The notes: a model not told the origin generated them from the sequence alone. Shown: positions 1 to 59,300, numbered from the stretch's first letter. The stretch: 64,000 nucleotides of DNA from Loripinus fragilis (GCA_964019695.1 OZ026518.1:107914305-107978304), one strand, 5' to 3'. Translations and numbers: made by a program.

Positions 1-399
1 TTAGTTGCTCAAAAGAACCATCTCATTGAGACAGTTTGTGTTTAAACTGATGGATAAGAAAATAATTGCAATTTTACGCTGATATTTTTTGCTGAACTGG
101 CCCTATGTTATTACAGAGTAAAACATGTGAGCACATTGTTACCAATTCCTAATTTGTTTACACTATCTTATTAACCAATTGATTTGCTATTTTGTGACAA
201 TTGTATATCATCAGATTATTAAGAAAGATAACAACATTTTGTGGTTGAAAATATTTTTATCTAGGGCTTTGGTTTAGGCATAATAAGAAGTCATGGTAAA
301 ATATTAAGTGAAAAGGCTTATTTATAAATGTCTCCTTTCATGATTATTTACATGCTAATACAGCATCCACATGCACAATTTTTGCCCTTTCCTTGCTTC

Positions 400-615
400 C
401 TTAACCCTTAATGCGCCAATCGCAACAAAAGTCGTCTGCTTTTCTTGTCTGCTGAAATGTTTAAGAAGCCTCTGTTGCAAACAGTGTGGACCCAGATCAG
501 ACTGCTTCTATAGCTTCTATACTTAATTTGTCAGTTTTGTTAGGCAATTATTTGCAGCAGACGACTTCAGCAGACGACATTTTCAGATGCATTTTTTTCT
601 TGGTGCTTTAGGTGT
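400..615 (+). repeat. Rep-F copy
   Basis: Starts AATGCGCCAATCGCAACAAA and contains GCAAACAGTGTGGACCCAGA, then GCAGCAGACGACTTCAGCAG. A close copy lies at 3950-4170, and diverged relatives are at 31760-32000, 37190-37410 and 43690-43870. Confidence 0.8.
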
Positions 616-807
616 TTTAATGCTTACATCTTCTTTTCCCTCATCTCAATTTTGACAAGAACATGGTTTTAACATTTATAATAGATCAAACAAACAAACA
701 ATATACATTTGCAATTTCATAAAATGTTATGCTTATGTAAATGCAATCCCCGTTAAGTCAGGATTTTTGTTGTTTAAGAAGGTAAAGAGTGATCTGATAT
801 AAGCACA

Positions 808-1047
808 TGGGCCTGACACGAGAAAACCTGTCTTTGGGGTTTCCTTTGAGGTCATACAAAAACCAGCCTGCTCAGCTACAGAGACTAGCTAGAATAGTGG
901 AATTTAGCTTGTAGCAAGTTTTGGTATTATAATTTCCAATAAGCGACTAACAAAGGCGCTGATCATACTGCACGGATACACAGGCTAGTCTGTGTCTTTG
1001 TTGTTCACAAACCACGGATGACAGGTTTTCTCACATCTTTCCAGTGT
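808..1047 (+). repeat. Rep-E palindromic element
   Basis: The ends are inverted copies of an AAACCTGTCTTCGGGGTTT type sequence; the middle reads GCGCTGATCATACTGC and CTAGCTAGAATAG. Other copies: 22005-22245, 23563-23752, 29347-29582, 30810-31050, 34595-34845, 47705-47945. Confidence 0.8.
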
Positions 1048-1446
1048 TCGCACAGGCTTGAAGAGTACTTGAATTTGGAGGGCATGCTTCAAAAGTCCTT
1101 GAAGATTAAATCTGCCTTGAAAAGTACTGGAAAAATTACTCAAAGGCCTAGAAAAGTGCTTGAATGCTACTATTTACTGTAGGACTCAAAACTGTTAATA
1201 GGAATCTATATGAGTAATGCACCAAATAAAGGCACAACAATTTTTATACTCATTTTCTGTTACTAATTTCTCCATTATCTCAGTCTAGCATTTCTGCAGT
1301 TGAATTTTAACACGTAAATCAGTATTTTTCATAACCTTGTGGTCCTTGAAAACTATAGGAGAGTCTTTTAGAAGTCCTTGAAAGGTCCTTGAATTTTACT
1401 CAAAATTGCCTGTATGAACCTTGCTTTATCTTTTTCTTTCTTCTAG

Positions 1447-47541
<46,095 letters not shown>

Positions 47542-48935
47542 ATAACAAGATCTCGAGACAAGATGATTGATGGTGTGTAACAGATATGGTGATCGGATAA
47601 AAGAATTGTATATGAAAACAATCCTTATTACTCGACCAAAACATATATTGAGATGGATCTTTTGAACTTTGTTCATCTAGTATTATGACTACGAAGAACT
47701 ACTTTGAGCCGTGTCATGTGATTTCCAACAATGTGGCATTTTGACACGTGTAGACTCAGACGAGCCTCTGCAGCCCCCTTTTAAACTTAGAAACACCAAA
47801 TGGTGTTCAGTCAGTAGCTTAACAGTCATAGAATATGCAAGCTACTAGTAAAGGCTCTGATCAGACTGCACGTATGCGCAGGCTGATCTGAGGCTAAGCT
47901 GGTCGCTTATACCACATTGTTGGAAATCCCATGCCATGGCTCAATTATGATGTGGTCAGATAAAAGAATTGTAGTTGAAAAAATTCTTATTACTCGACCA
48001 AAACATATATCGAGATGGAATTTTTGAACTTTGTTCATCTGGTATTATTACTACGGAGAAATACTTTATTTTTGACTAAGATCAAATCAATTCTTCTAAA
48101 TTAATTTGCAATTAGTAAAACTTTTCACACATGAAGCTTGAAATCTTGAAAGACTTTGATGAACAAGAAAAGTTAACCAGTTGTTTGGCACTGGTCGTCA
48201 ATAGGGTTGGAGGGTATACCCTGTTGTAGAACAGTTCATTAGCAATAGGGCTTGCCTGTCGGAAAATGATACTTAAGCATATAGGCATTCAGCTAAGGTC
48301 GAGCTGAGCCTGCACATCTGTGCAGTCTCACCAGAGCCTTTGCTGTTGCATACATACAGTTTGGAAATATATGAGTATGAATGTTCTTGCCAAAAGTTAA
48401 TCAGTTGGCCTTCTTGGATAGCAAATGCATGGACGTCTGAAGAATAATGTTATGCGTATGTGCTAATTACCATACTTAATGAGCCAGATTATAAAAACCC
48501 TTTGTGTACTAATAGATTCTTTTGGTTTGATACACTTCCGATGGTTCATTTATACATATATAAGGATATAATTTCAAAACTATGAAGTATTTCTATCCCT
48601 GATGATTATAAATATATCTCAGCAAACAGTGTAGACCCTGATGAAATGCCACAGGATGTGGCAGTTCATCTGGGTCTGCACTGTTTGCATAAGTACTTGT
48701 TATGGGGTTTCCATTATACCAAGGGTTACTAATCATGCTCAATTTGACCTGATATCGATTGGGAAAAACACATCGAAGGAAAACAAGTTACAGAAAACAA
48801 AAAATAAATATCAAAAATGATGATAAAATTGAACGTTGTCCAAGATAGTGTTGTATTGAATCAGTGAGTTTTGTGAGTTAATTCTGTTGTAAATCCTATT
48901 GTACCTGGAATAAATAAAACTCCAAATTTCCAGTG
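47542..48935 (+). other. Probable 3' UTR with candidate poly(A) signals
   Basis: No coding signal follows the stop. AATAAA hexamers occur at 48803-48808 and, overlapping, at 48909-48914 and 48913-48918, so the UTR could reach about 48935. A ~120-bp block at 47587-47705 is duplicated at 47948-48070, with a Rep-E copy between them. The true cleavage site could be earlier. Confidence 0.4.
47587..48070. repeat. ~120-bp duplication with Rep-E relative between copies
   Basis: Copy 1 (47587-47705) and copy 2 (47948-48070) share TTATTACTCGACCAAAACAT and GAACTTTGTTCATCT. Between them lies a Rep-E type palindrome (47705-47945). Confidence 0.82.
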
Positions 48936-51900
48936 TAACAGAGTTAATTTACGATGTAACGGGGTTAATTCCCAGTGGAACAGGGTCTGATATCATATAG
49001 ATATCTAAGCTGTAAATAGCTGCGCATAGCAGCGCAAAACCAGTTATTTAACACTACTATCCCCATTTAAATGCACTGAATTAGTACACAATTTTTGAAA
49101 CTAGCTGACCTACATTTATTGGATTTTTCCAATAATTGGAATCAATTCTTTGAGAGGGTTTGTGTGTTTAAAATGCTATAACTTTTTTATTTCTCATTGG
49201 AATTTAATGAAATCAACACCATTCTCTTGATATTAAAATGAAGTTTTAGATGAAAAACATCAAAATGAATTTTGTAAAATAAATAAATTCACCTGATTTC
49301 ATTATATCATAATACTGAACTAGGGGCAGTAATAGACAGAAATAAAGATACCAGGTGTATCTTAATATGTATTGCAATACGGGTTTCCCATATCGCAATA
49401 TGCTTCTTTGCATATCGATGCACCCCTAATTCCTAGTGACCCAAAATATAGCATTTTAAAGGGACTGCAAAGTACCCTGGGAGACATTCTAGATTTTGAT
49501 CTTGATCTTCATCTACTTTATATTGTGTGTATGCCAACAGACAAGGTTATGAGTCTTGGCTGCCCACCTTGTAATGGGAAGTAAAATCTCTTGGGCTGAC
49601 TCGTACAATGTGGGAACTCATTGGAAACATCTGTAGGAGATGCTTCCAATGAGTTAATAGGAGATGCTTCCAATGAGTGCCATTGAGTTTAAAAACATAA
49701 TTTATTGATTGTAAAAATGTCTTATCTATGGCTAACATTAACTCTGCCTACTAGTGTTATCTGCTGATTACCTTTGCAAAAAGTTTTGACCCAGATCAGG
49801 CTCGACATAACATTGGGTGACGCTGATGGTATTCCTGAAAGAATTTTTCGAAAAAGATGATTTTGAAAACAACAGCAGACAACAACAAAAACCACATGCA
49901 AAATTGCCAAGTAGGTAAAGAGTTAATAATTCTCAGAAAATCCAGGTAAAGCTAAACACTACCCATGATGCATTGCTTTTGAAATGAAGTTTGTAAGTAC
50001 TTTTGGCAGAATATTGTGTATTTTACAAACAAAATAATAAAGAATTTGAAAAGGATTGCATGTGTTGGTCTCTTATTATCATTATTATTCATTACCATTT
50101 TATGGAGAGCATTTCTAAAGATGGATAGTGACTACAAGTGCAGACCCAGATCAGGGTCTGTGCTGTGCAACACCTTCAGAAATGTTTTGCTTAATATTTC
50201 TAGCAACCTCTTAGACTAATCCAACACCATTTAAAGCACTGAAAATGGCATACAGTCCAGTCCCTTTACATCACACTTCATTATAGCTCAGATATGGATA
50301 TAACATGTTGTGACTCCCAAATTTTTTATCGTGGAATTTTAGAGAAATTATAGGAAAACAACCATGAAATGGTCATTTTCCTAGAATTCCTTTGTAAAAT
50401 TGTCCCCTTATAACACAATTCTCTTTTAACACAGCCCATTCCCCTGGTCCCCAAATATACGTTTATAAAGAAGTTGCACTGTATTTGGCATAAATACAGT
50501 GCAGTTCAATCTTTTAAAAATAATTTAGATCAAAGCCAGTGGATCAGGATCCCACATATGATTAAATGTGACTGGCTGAGACATTTTGATCCCGATGGTG
50601 GTTCACCCTTGCTCTGCTGAATCAAATAATATACTTGATCCATTTCTGTTTTTAGCAAGTCCAGTCCCATGACTCAATGAATTCATAAGAAACATTGAAA
50701 ATAATGTTCATCCTAATTATGTTTTCTGCTGATTTGGCTTAGTTTTCAAAAATGGATATTTCTGAGCTCAGCAGGAGAAGGACATACAATTAAATAGGGC
50801 CAAGATGGAAAAGTTAAAATACAAATGTACAAGTGAATATGACCAGGAAATACCACAATCAAAGATAATAGACAAACCCATGGCACCAAGAAGAAAAGAA
50901 ACTAGACCACAAAGACACACATAAAAGCAAGAATATTATAAGCAAAGCAATCCACTCTTCTTCAGCGAGATGATTACTGAACTAGAAAAAAAAACAAAGC
51001 ATGCATAGAATGAGAGCAACAACAAAGAACTAACAAGAGAAAGGACAGTAGCCGCAGCTGGAGGTGCTTAAGGTCACTACCAACACCAATAACCATAACT
51101 CTTGCATGACTAAACACATTTTGCCTAATAACTTCAAAATGTGTTTCCATATTTACCTGAAACTTACCGAGATAAATGGAATTGGCATGCCAGACACAAA
51201 TATTATGCATTAAACTATCTACATATTTCAGCAAGAGTCACTGCCCCTGTTTATTATTTTACCATTGTTTTGTATGGGAAAACTGCAGCAAAGTGAATAC
51301 CGTTAAAAGCTCAACAACTTGTAAAAACATATTTTCTAAATTGGATGAAAGCTGTTCTTAACCATTACTATGTCATACTATAGATTAAAGGTTGCTTCTG
51401 CCACATTTTTATTTTTTAAACATGAGTTATTGCCCCTTAATGTTAATATTTACATAGAAAATGGGTTGAATATCAAATTTTGCAGTAAAGCATTTTTAGT
51501 TTGAAATGCATACTGTTAGGGGCAAAATGATCAGGGTACATTGGGATATCTCGCATGTTCGTGTTGGTCTATTTCTGCCGCTTGCAGACAATTTCTAACC
51601 GGTGTGTACATTTGTTTATCATACCGGTACCTGTCAAACCTCTTCTTAGATAACCTCACCGCCGAGGCAATAAGTGCAAATGGGCGGACCATGTGATAAA
51701 ATAACATATTCTTTAAACTTACATGTGCAGCTATCCAGTGAAGCCACAAGTGTTCAGGCTTATTGAAGCCTTAGTAAGAATGAATAATTTAGGAGTGAAA
51801 ATTGCAGCTCATGAACAAAAGAACACACTAGTTCAAGTTTTCTGCAGTGACGAGTCTCATGCATCCATTAACTCTTTGCATGCCCTTTTGTCATCTGCTG

Positions 51901-52180
51901 ACTTATTTCAAAATTAACTTTTCAAAAATGCAAAGGTTAACAGCAGACAACAAAAGTTGCAGCAAGCAAAGAGTTTAGCATCTAAAGTCCCTTTGTAAAA
52001 GCTTTCAGCTAATGATGTTTTGAACAGTTTGCATGAGACTGTAATCTTATAGAAATAACAACATACATTGTAGCTAGCACCTGCTTGTTTAATACCAAAA
52101 TCACATAATATGGCACAGTAATAACAAAATTGGCAATTAAAAACTAACAATCATGTATAAACAACAATATAGATCATGTA
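48071..52180. other. Intergenic, low-density repeats
   Basis: Rep-H (48615-48690), AACAGAGTTAATT-type direct repeats (48940-48985), a GAGATGCTTCCAATGAGT repeat (49610-49680), Rep-G (49740-49925), a Rep-H half (50130-50170), Rep-J MITE (50252-50482) and a Rep-G fragment (51865-51980). No coding signal was seen. Confidence 0.5.
50252..50482. mobile_element. Rep-J mariner-like MITE
   Basis: CAGTCCAGTCCCTTTACATC / ATAAAGAAGTTGCACTG with TA flanks. Shares TAGAATTCCTTTGTAAAATT with 26620-26895. Confidence 0.78.
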
Positions 52181-52384
52181 CAGTAAAACCTGTCTTAAGC
52201 GGACACTCAAAAATAGACAAAACAAAGATCTTAATGACAAATGGTTGCTTAATGAAGGTCAAAAGTATTGCAGAATGCTCCCCTTGGAGCATTCTGCAAT
52301 ACTTTTGACCTACATTAAGCGATAATTGGTCTTGAAAACCACCTTTTGGTCTCTGAGAGTGGTCGCTTTAGACAGGTTTTACTG
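52181..52384. repeat. Rep-B MITE
   Basis: CAGTAAAACCTGTCTTAAGC / TTAGACAGGTTTTACTG; the full hairpin is present. Confidence 0.88.
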
Positions 52385-52489
52385 ACTAACAATACCATAT
52401 TCAACAGATCAAGCACACATGTTGCTATAAGGGCACACCAAGACCTTTTTGAATTGAGAACGCTATATAAACTGATTTCAAGCCTAATG

Positions 52490-52585
52490 TAGCGAGCTGC
52501 TGTTTAGTTCTAGTTCAACCCAGGAAGACAGGAAATTGTCCAGACATGACTGAAAAATTGTTGACTGGATAGTAAAGCATCAAAA
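52490..52585 (+). mobile_element. Rep-D SINE 3' fragment
   Basis: GTTCAACCCAGGAAGACAGG to TTGACTGGATAGTAAAGCAT. Confidence 0.7.
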
Positions 52586-52842
52586 TGATCAAACCAGTTG
52601 TGCAAACTCATTATGGATACAGTATTAAGAACCTATCACCTGTACTATTTTCAAAAAGTATACTGACTTCGACAACAAATGCCTCATCTAAAAGTAAGGT
52701 TAACATAGATATCTCATAGACACCAACATCTTGCATCAGTCAAACGCTAGGCTACGCCTGGTCAGGTAAAGTAACCCTTACATTTTAACGGAATATGCTA
52801 ATGTCAATTCTTGTGAAAAGGCTGGTATTACTCTTGTAAATA

Positions 52843-53858
52843 CGAGGGTTGTCCCAGTAAATCGTGGACTTTTGTTATAAAATGAGACTGTGTGTCAGGA
52901 ATTCTATGAAATTTTAATGATATGTTTATATACATATAAGACACATTCTCTACAAATATGGATGAAATCACAGTTTAGATAACAAAGTTATGAACTTTTA
53001 CTTGAGGGTGTCTCGGCGTATGCGGAGCAAGTCGCAAATTATTTTGCTGCATTTTCAAAGAGGGGTGGTCAAATACTTTAACTCTACTCTTATTATATAA
53101 GCTTAAATGGTAACAAATATTGCCATCTATTTGTTGAGTAGGTGTGCCTGGTTCAAATAATGACTATATAGTTAGTTTAGATATGTTAAGCACACAAAAA
53201 AGCGAGATATTTTAGATTTAATACGAGATAACATATTTACCATTAAAATAACTAACAGAAAAATAGCATGTGTTCTGTTAAATTGACGAACAGAAGCTTG
53301 TCTTTGTGATGTTACTAAAATAATTTTACACGGTATCCATTTTACGATACTAGTGACTGTTCTACCAATCATTTAACATTAAAAGAACGTGGTTTTATGT
53401 TTTTAATGAGCCAAAAAATATCATAAGTTTAATATTTGCGCCGTACCAATCTCATAATGTTAACTTTTTCTGAAAAATAGAAATGTAGTAGGTGTGTAAA
53501 ATATTTTATAAAATAAATGCGAATGACCACAAACTTTTCAAATTTTCAACACTTTACCTTACATAGTTACTAGTTGATGTGACAATGCCTTGTTTGAAAT
53601 GCAAAAGCGAAATTTGATTAAATGCACACTACCTTTTGAATTAGATGAGTTTCATTGAACATATTTTGATGTGCGCCGCTCACGCGGACATACCATCAAG
53701 TAAAGGTTCATAAATTTGTTATCTAAACTGCGATTCCACCCATATTTATACAAGATATTTCCCATATGTATATAAAAGCATCCTTTAAATATCATAGAGT
53801 TACTTGTACACAGTCTTGTGTTATAACAAAAGTCCACGATTTACTGGGTCAACCCTCG
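52843..53858. mobile_element. 1,016-bp mariner-like non-autonomous element
   Basis: CGAGGGTTGTCCCAGTAAAT / ATTTACTGGGTCAACCCTCG with TA duplications. Arms extend ~190 bp (GTGGACTTTTGTTATAA, CAGTTTAGATAACAAA, CTTTTACTTGA). The interior has no long frame. Confidence 0.85.
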
Positions 53859-53930
53859 TACATGTTCTTATTAGGTGAGGATAAGAAGAACTAGACAAAG
53901 TGCTCAGAGGGGTCTCATATACCCTGACTA

Positions 53931-54996
53931 CAGTGAGCCACTTTAGTTACGCATCACTTTTTCAGGGCCCACACTTTTTACCAAAAATGCTAGAATCAAA
54001 CGTTCTCTATGATAATTGACTTATTGACATTTTATCTGTTTGATGACATTTTATCTGTTTGATGACATCGAAAAAATATCGGAATCACTCATGCGAATCA
54101 TTCTGCTAACTCAAAGGTAATTTAGATAAAAATGCATGTATGCAACCTGAACGTCTTTATTTTCTATTTGCGTTTTGCACTCGGTATTATCTATGCATAG
54201 TGATCATTGTGACAGAAAAACACGCAAAACAATTATTTTATTCAAGTAAAACCCCCTTTTTCGGTCGTTGAATTTAGTAACACCGTTACTGTTTGAAGAA
54301 ATGCTCGTTTTGATGTCACATTAAGGTCAGTTACAATAACCAAACAGGTTTTCCTTCGCAAATTGTTTTTTATGAGTCAGTTGTTGACATAGAAGTATCA
54401 AAACATTAAACATCTTATCATTGACACGTCTTAAAGCCTTGGTAGTAGTGAAATCATCACTAATGTCAACACCATGACCCCAATAAATCCATTAATTTTG
54501 TTTGGAAAATAAACGGCAAATACATTGTTGTTTAAAATGAAATTATAAAAGAAGTGTTTTGATAACTAAATTACTCAGAATCATAAGAAATTTTAACTAA
54601 CTTTAAAAAAGTACTAAAACCAACTTTTTTCAAACCTTTGCCGGCTGGGAACCAAAATTGTAAAACGTTTTAAAAAATGATGAAGTTAACAAACACATTC
54701 TAGTCTTAGATATTGCCAAGAATAAATCAGCTTTTATCTCTGGCATAGCAGAAATTAGACCCTGAAAAAAGTGCAATGTGATCTGAGTGTCATTCAAATA
54801 ATGCAATGTGAAATGGTGTTTTGAAGGTAGTGTCCTTCAAGATCCATTTTCTCATTCCTTTCTGATCTGATCACAATGCAATTTTAATTGCTAATGCAAA
54901 TATAGATGCGCTTTACGCTGGTAGTCTCAGAATAAAAATATCATATTTCTTTTCCTAGCAATTTTATAAGTGGTGCGTAACTAAAGTGCCTCACTG
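53931..54996. mobile_element. 1,066-bp Tc1/mariner-like non-autonomous element
   Basis: CAGTGAGCCACTTTAGTTAC / GTAACTAAAGTGCCTCACTG with TA duplications (53929-53930, 54997-54998). It begins 72 bp after the previous element. Confidence 0.82.
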
Positions 54997-55354
54997 TAGT
55001 GCCAACACCTTTTTAAAAACCGGCCAAGTATGTATCTTGGGGGCCCTGGAGATGGATGGCACTGGTAAATGGTATATCAATACAACATAGAAATATTCAG
55101 TCATACCGTATGTGAATTTAGCCCATGACAGTGATCTCAAATACTTTAACATTTATATGAAAATTCTATGTCTGTGACCTTGACCTCAGTCACAGCCTAT
55201 AAATTTTAATAGAACTTAAAACACAAAAATTTACCTTTGGCACAACGGAGACAAACAAATGTATGTACTAACTAGGAAAGGCAAAATCCATATACCTCTA
55301 GATACTTCGTATGTCGGTGTTTAAAGATAACAAAATAATACTGCTACATGTAAG

Positions 55355-56042
55355 CATAGCTCCAGATAAGGATTGGAGGCAATTGGGTATTTACCCACCT
55401 CTTTTTGGCTTAATTGGGTATTTCAAAATTTAAAATGGGTATTTCAAGTTTTTGTATTGGGTATCCATCTGAAAGCAAATAAGCAATGAAAGCGGGCCTT
55501 GTTTCTCTTGATTTTTTTGTTTACTTTCGGTTTCACTTTCAGAAAGCACACTGGCAATATAAGTATATCTGAGATCGCTATTTCATACTTATTTCGAAAA
55601 ACCAACGTATCTATCAAGTCATCTTTGATTCTTCAAACCACCAATGCAGTATTAGGGTTAGTTACGATATGATATCATTCAATTGCTCTGGGGCTTTTTC
55701 GCCCACATTACGCCATTGTTACTGTAAAGCCAGACGAATGTCGTTATTGTGTAAATATTGGGTATAGCTAAACAGCGCCAAGAATGTTCCTGGACTGGTT
55801 AACAAATTAATAAATTAGATTCGGCGCCACGTCGTCTATAAATTTGTACCCAACAACAGCTTGAGATGCGAAAAACGACAATCGGAAACTGAATACTATA
55901 GCGTCATACACTACGAAAAAGTTGGGAATTGAGTATCAAGGATTTTTAATGCGTTTTTGTACGCACAGAAATGAATTTAATTGCGTTTTCACGTTCACGA
56001 AATTGCGTAAATACGCAATACGCAGCCTTATCTGGAGCTATG
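55355..56042. mobile_element. 688-bp TIR element with 6-bp target duplication
   Basis: CATAGCTCCAGATAAGG / CCTTATCTGGAGCTATG, flanked by TGTAAG (55349-55354, 56043-56048). The interior has GGGTATTT repeats and GCGTTTTT/ACGCA motifs. Superfamily unclear. Confidence 0.85.
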
Positions 56043-56234
56043 TGTAAGATTATAAATTATCACCATTTAAACAAACTCATTCAATAAGATCTAAAACATT
56101 GCTAAAATGCATTTCCGGTTGACTTAAAAGTACCAAACCGAGTTGAAGTAAACGTGGTTTCCGTGACATCCATATTTTTGATAAAATTTTCTTGTGTCCG
56201 ATCAAAAAACTATATACTGTGCATACTTTTAAAT

Positions 56235-56835
56235 GGGCCTCGGTGTGAGATACCCAAACTTGTTGCATGCTAACAACAAAAGGCATAAACCAGTCTGCCC
56301 TGTCTTCGAGGTTACTGATCAGGTAAGACTCCAACCAGTCTACCCAATTACAGAGACTAGCTAGGTAATGGAAATGTTGCATGGAGCAAATTTGTCTACG
56401 GTAAATGTTTTAAAATTTCGAACACTTTTTTTCTTTCTGTTTTCAAATACATTGTTGGTTTTCAGGACTGGAATTTACAAAATTCTTGTCAGAAAAGCAA
56501 ACAGGGAAGACCCTGATCAGACTGCTTCTTCAGAAGCAGTCTGATCTGGGTCTGCCCTGTTGGTCTAGACCTTTTTAGTAGACCGCTAATGTTTGAAAGT
56601 TTAGAACATTTACAGTACCATGCTATCCAGACAGCAAATAACAAAGGCACTGATCAGACTGTGCTTATGCACAGGCTGGACTGTGCCTTAGTTGTTTGCA
56701 TCCGGCAGTCAGAGTTTCTCACATCAAGACCCATATAATTCAAACCAGTCTCTATAGCTGAGCAGGGTGGTTTGAGCCCTACCTTCTCACAAACCCAAGA
56801 GACAAGTTTTATTGTAATGTGGCTCAAATGAGACA
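56235..56835. repeat. Rep-E, Rep-I and Rep-E-like mixture
   Basis: A Rep-E fragment (56235-56400), Rep-I (56400-56620; GAAGACCCTGATCAGACTGC / GCAGTCTGATCTGGGTCTGC), then Rep-E-like sequence (56625-56835). The Rep-I lies between two Rep-E parts, as if inserted in one. Confidence 0.7.
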
Positions 56836-56970
56836 AGCCAAGCATTTTCCAACTTTGTAGGTTCTTTTGCAGACGAGTTGTTTTCTAGATAGTTTAGATG
56901 GGGGAAAACTTACTGCCAAATGAACACAGTATATGGCCCTGCCAAGGAAATAATGGAATTAATACTATAT

Positions 56971-57424
56971 AAACTGGTCAAAATAAGTTAAGCCCCATGT
57001 CATTTTTTTCCATAGCCATATTGCTAAATTTCTAAAGTTTAATTGTTTATTTTAAAAAAAATAGAAGGTAACTAAAAATTTCCACCCAAGTTAGACAACA
57101 ATATCTTAGGTGTAATTACGCAAAGTTGCAATTGAAAATATCAATATTCTTTCAGCATGTGCTAAATTTTCCAAAATTATCAAAATTTTTGCCAATTTTA
57201 CTATAGCAATGATAGGGAACAAACAGGACATTTACTGGAATGTCTAAAGCTCTATGGAAAATTGATCAATACAAGTGAAATCTAGCACATGTTGAGAAGA
57301 AACATTGCTGCTACTTTGCTGAAAATTTTATCGGAAAATCTTGTTTCAGTAAAATGTTATTATAACATTACATTAAGTCTATGGTAAAATTTCCGGTGGG
57401 GCTTAATTTATTTTGACCAGTTTC
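56971..57424. repeat. ~450-bp palindromic element
   Basis: AACTGGTCAAAATAAGTTAA / TTAATTTATTTTGACCAGTT; arms continue with GCCCCA and ATGGTAAAATTTCC-type sequence. No clear target duplication. Confidence 0.75.
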
Positions 57425-57589
57425 ATAAAATCACTCTTCACATCCTCTGTATACAAATGAGTTCTTTCATCTGATTTGATGCAACGAATCTGGGATGGTT
57501 CAATATACATACCAAGACCTGATAGAATTTACAAATTAGGATGTACCACCCAAAATTCTTGAAGATTATTTTTTATCTTAGCAAACAGT

Positions 57590-57745
57590 ACAGGCCCTGA
57601 TGAAATGCCGCATTGTGCGGCATTCTATCTGGGTCTTTGCTGTTTGCCAAAGTAACTATGCAGCATTTCATCTGGGTCTTTGCTGTTTGCCAAAGTAACT
57701 ATGCGGCATTTCATTTAGGTCTTTGCTGTTTGCCAAAGTAACTGA
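57590..57745. repeat. Rep-H hairpin with tandem half-copies
   Basis: A full hairpin (ACAGGCCCTGATGAAATGCC / GGCATTCTATCTGGGTC) is followed by two extra ~47-bp copies of its right half (TTTGCTGTTTGCCAAAGTAA). Confidence 0.85.
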
Positions 57746-59300
57746 TTAGGGGTTCGCAGTATACAAAAGGTTAAACATTCATACACAGCTATATACTTAA
57801 GCTTGAAGTCTGATTGTTGTTCTGAAGCCTTCATCTACTTCAATCCTTTATGCATATGAGCAGCGAAGGCTCTGTTGAAACTGTGATGGTGTGCAGGCTT
57901 GTCTGAGCCTTGGATGCTCAATGTGATTAAAATTTCAAGAGCTAATTCAAATTCTGACTGTCCTTAAAGGCTGGTTAGTAGTTTCAATACTAGAACTATA
58001 GCAGGATTCAATAGCTACAAAATGTGTAAAAGCAATGACTAAAAGCAATGACAAAAATATACAAACGATAAATCTATAAATAGGGACAACAAACTTTGCA
58101 AAAACTGCAATGTTTATTTATATAATAGGATATATTAAATGAGCAAAAAGATACACTTAACTCTTTGTATGCTAGTGATGATTTTTGTCACTGATGATAT
58201 TACAGGGTTCCCACAGAAATTCAAAAACACAATACCATAATTTATCCATGATTTTCCACGATCAACAATGTAATTTCCATGACTATTTAATGCATGGCCT
58301 CCAACCTCCCTTTTATCGCCATCTTCACCATGCTGAGCATAAATGCTGAATCCAGCATCAGTAATGTATTTAAATAAGCATGCTTGTAGACTATGCATGC
58401 ATTTTGAAATAATTAAAACTTGGTGGTTTCGTCAAATTATTTCACAAAATTCCATGATTTTTCCATGATTATTCAGGGTTTTCTTCAAATTCCATAATTT
58501 TTCCATGCATCAAACTTTTTTTGTGATTTTCCAGGTTTTCCATGATTTCCAGTGCTTGTGGGAACCCTGTGAAAACCTTTTCAAATAGTTTTGACCCAGA
58601 TCAGGACAAACAAAAAGTTCCTGATCAAGACCCAAACCATTTGACACTCTGATAGTGTTCATGAAAGTATTTTTTGAAAACATGAATTTTGAAAAAAATC
58701 CGCAGACAGCAAAAAAAGCATACAAAATTACCCAGCATGCAAAGATTTAAACAGTGTAGATACATAGACTGTTGCCATAACAACATCTTCTAGCAAAAAC
58801 ATTTGAGCCACCCCATGAAGGAGAGATAATGATGATAATAATGACCAAGACTTTGGCACTTACAGCATTGGTGAACAGCAAGGGCTCAGCCTTTGCTGGT
58901 CACGTCACATACACAAAGTATGTACTATAGATAAAGGTTCAGACCAAATACTGTAAATTCGGGAATTTTCATGAGGGTTTTATTTTTGCGAAACTTCGCA
59001 TATGCGAATTTTCGTGAAAATTAAATCCTTGCGAATTGGTGAAATCACTCTGTCGTTTATTGTTATGGGTAAATCATGTCCTAGTCGTGAAATTTAAGTG
59101 TCAGAAATATGTCTTTCAATGCTATTTGTGCAAATAAAAACCTCGCAAAAAATTCTGATTTTACAGTATTAGGCCTCTAGCCCCACTAGATAGCTACATG
59201 TTAACATAGAGTATTTGTATGTGATAAGTACCAAAATCTTGTGAGCTGGCTCATGTAGTTTTTTATATTGACTTTCATCCACTCCTTAACTACGGTAAAT
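57746..59300. other. Intergenic, repeats only
   Basis: TTCCATGATTTTTCCATG-type direct repeats (58240-58560), Rep-G (58565-58750) and a CTGTAAATTC palindrome (58951-59166, TA flanks). No coding signal was seen. Confidence 0.5.

Larger units (their letters stand above)
1..1446. other. Upstream intron, repeat-filled
   Basis: No exon was recognised. It holds half a Rep-A copy (1-115), Rep-F (400-615), Rep-E (808-1047) and a CCTTGAA-rich repeat (1050-1420) whose sister copy lies at 46950-47195. The last repeat ends about 28 nt before exon 1. Confidence 0.6.
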
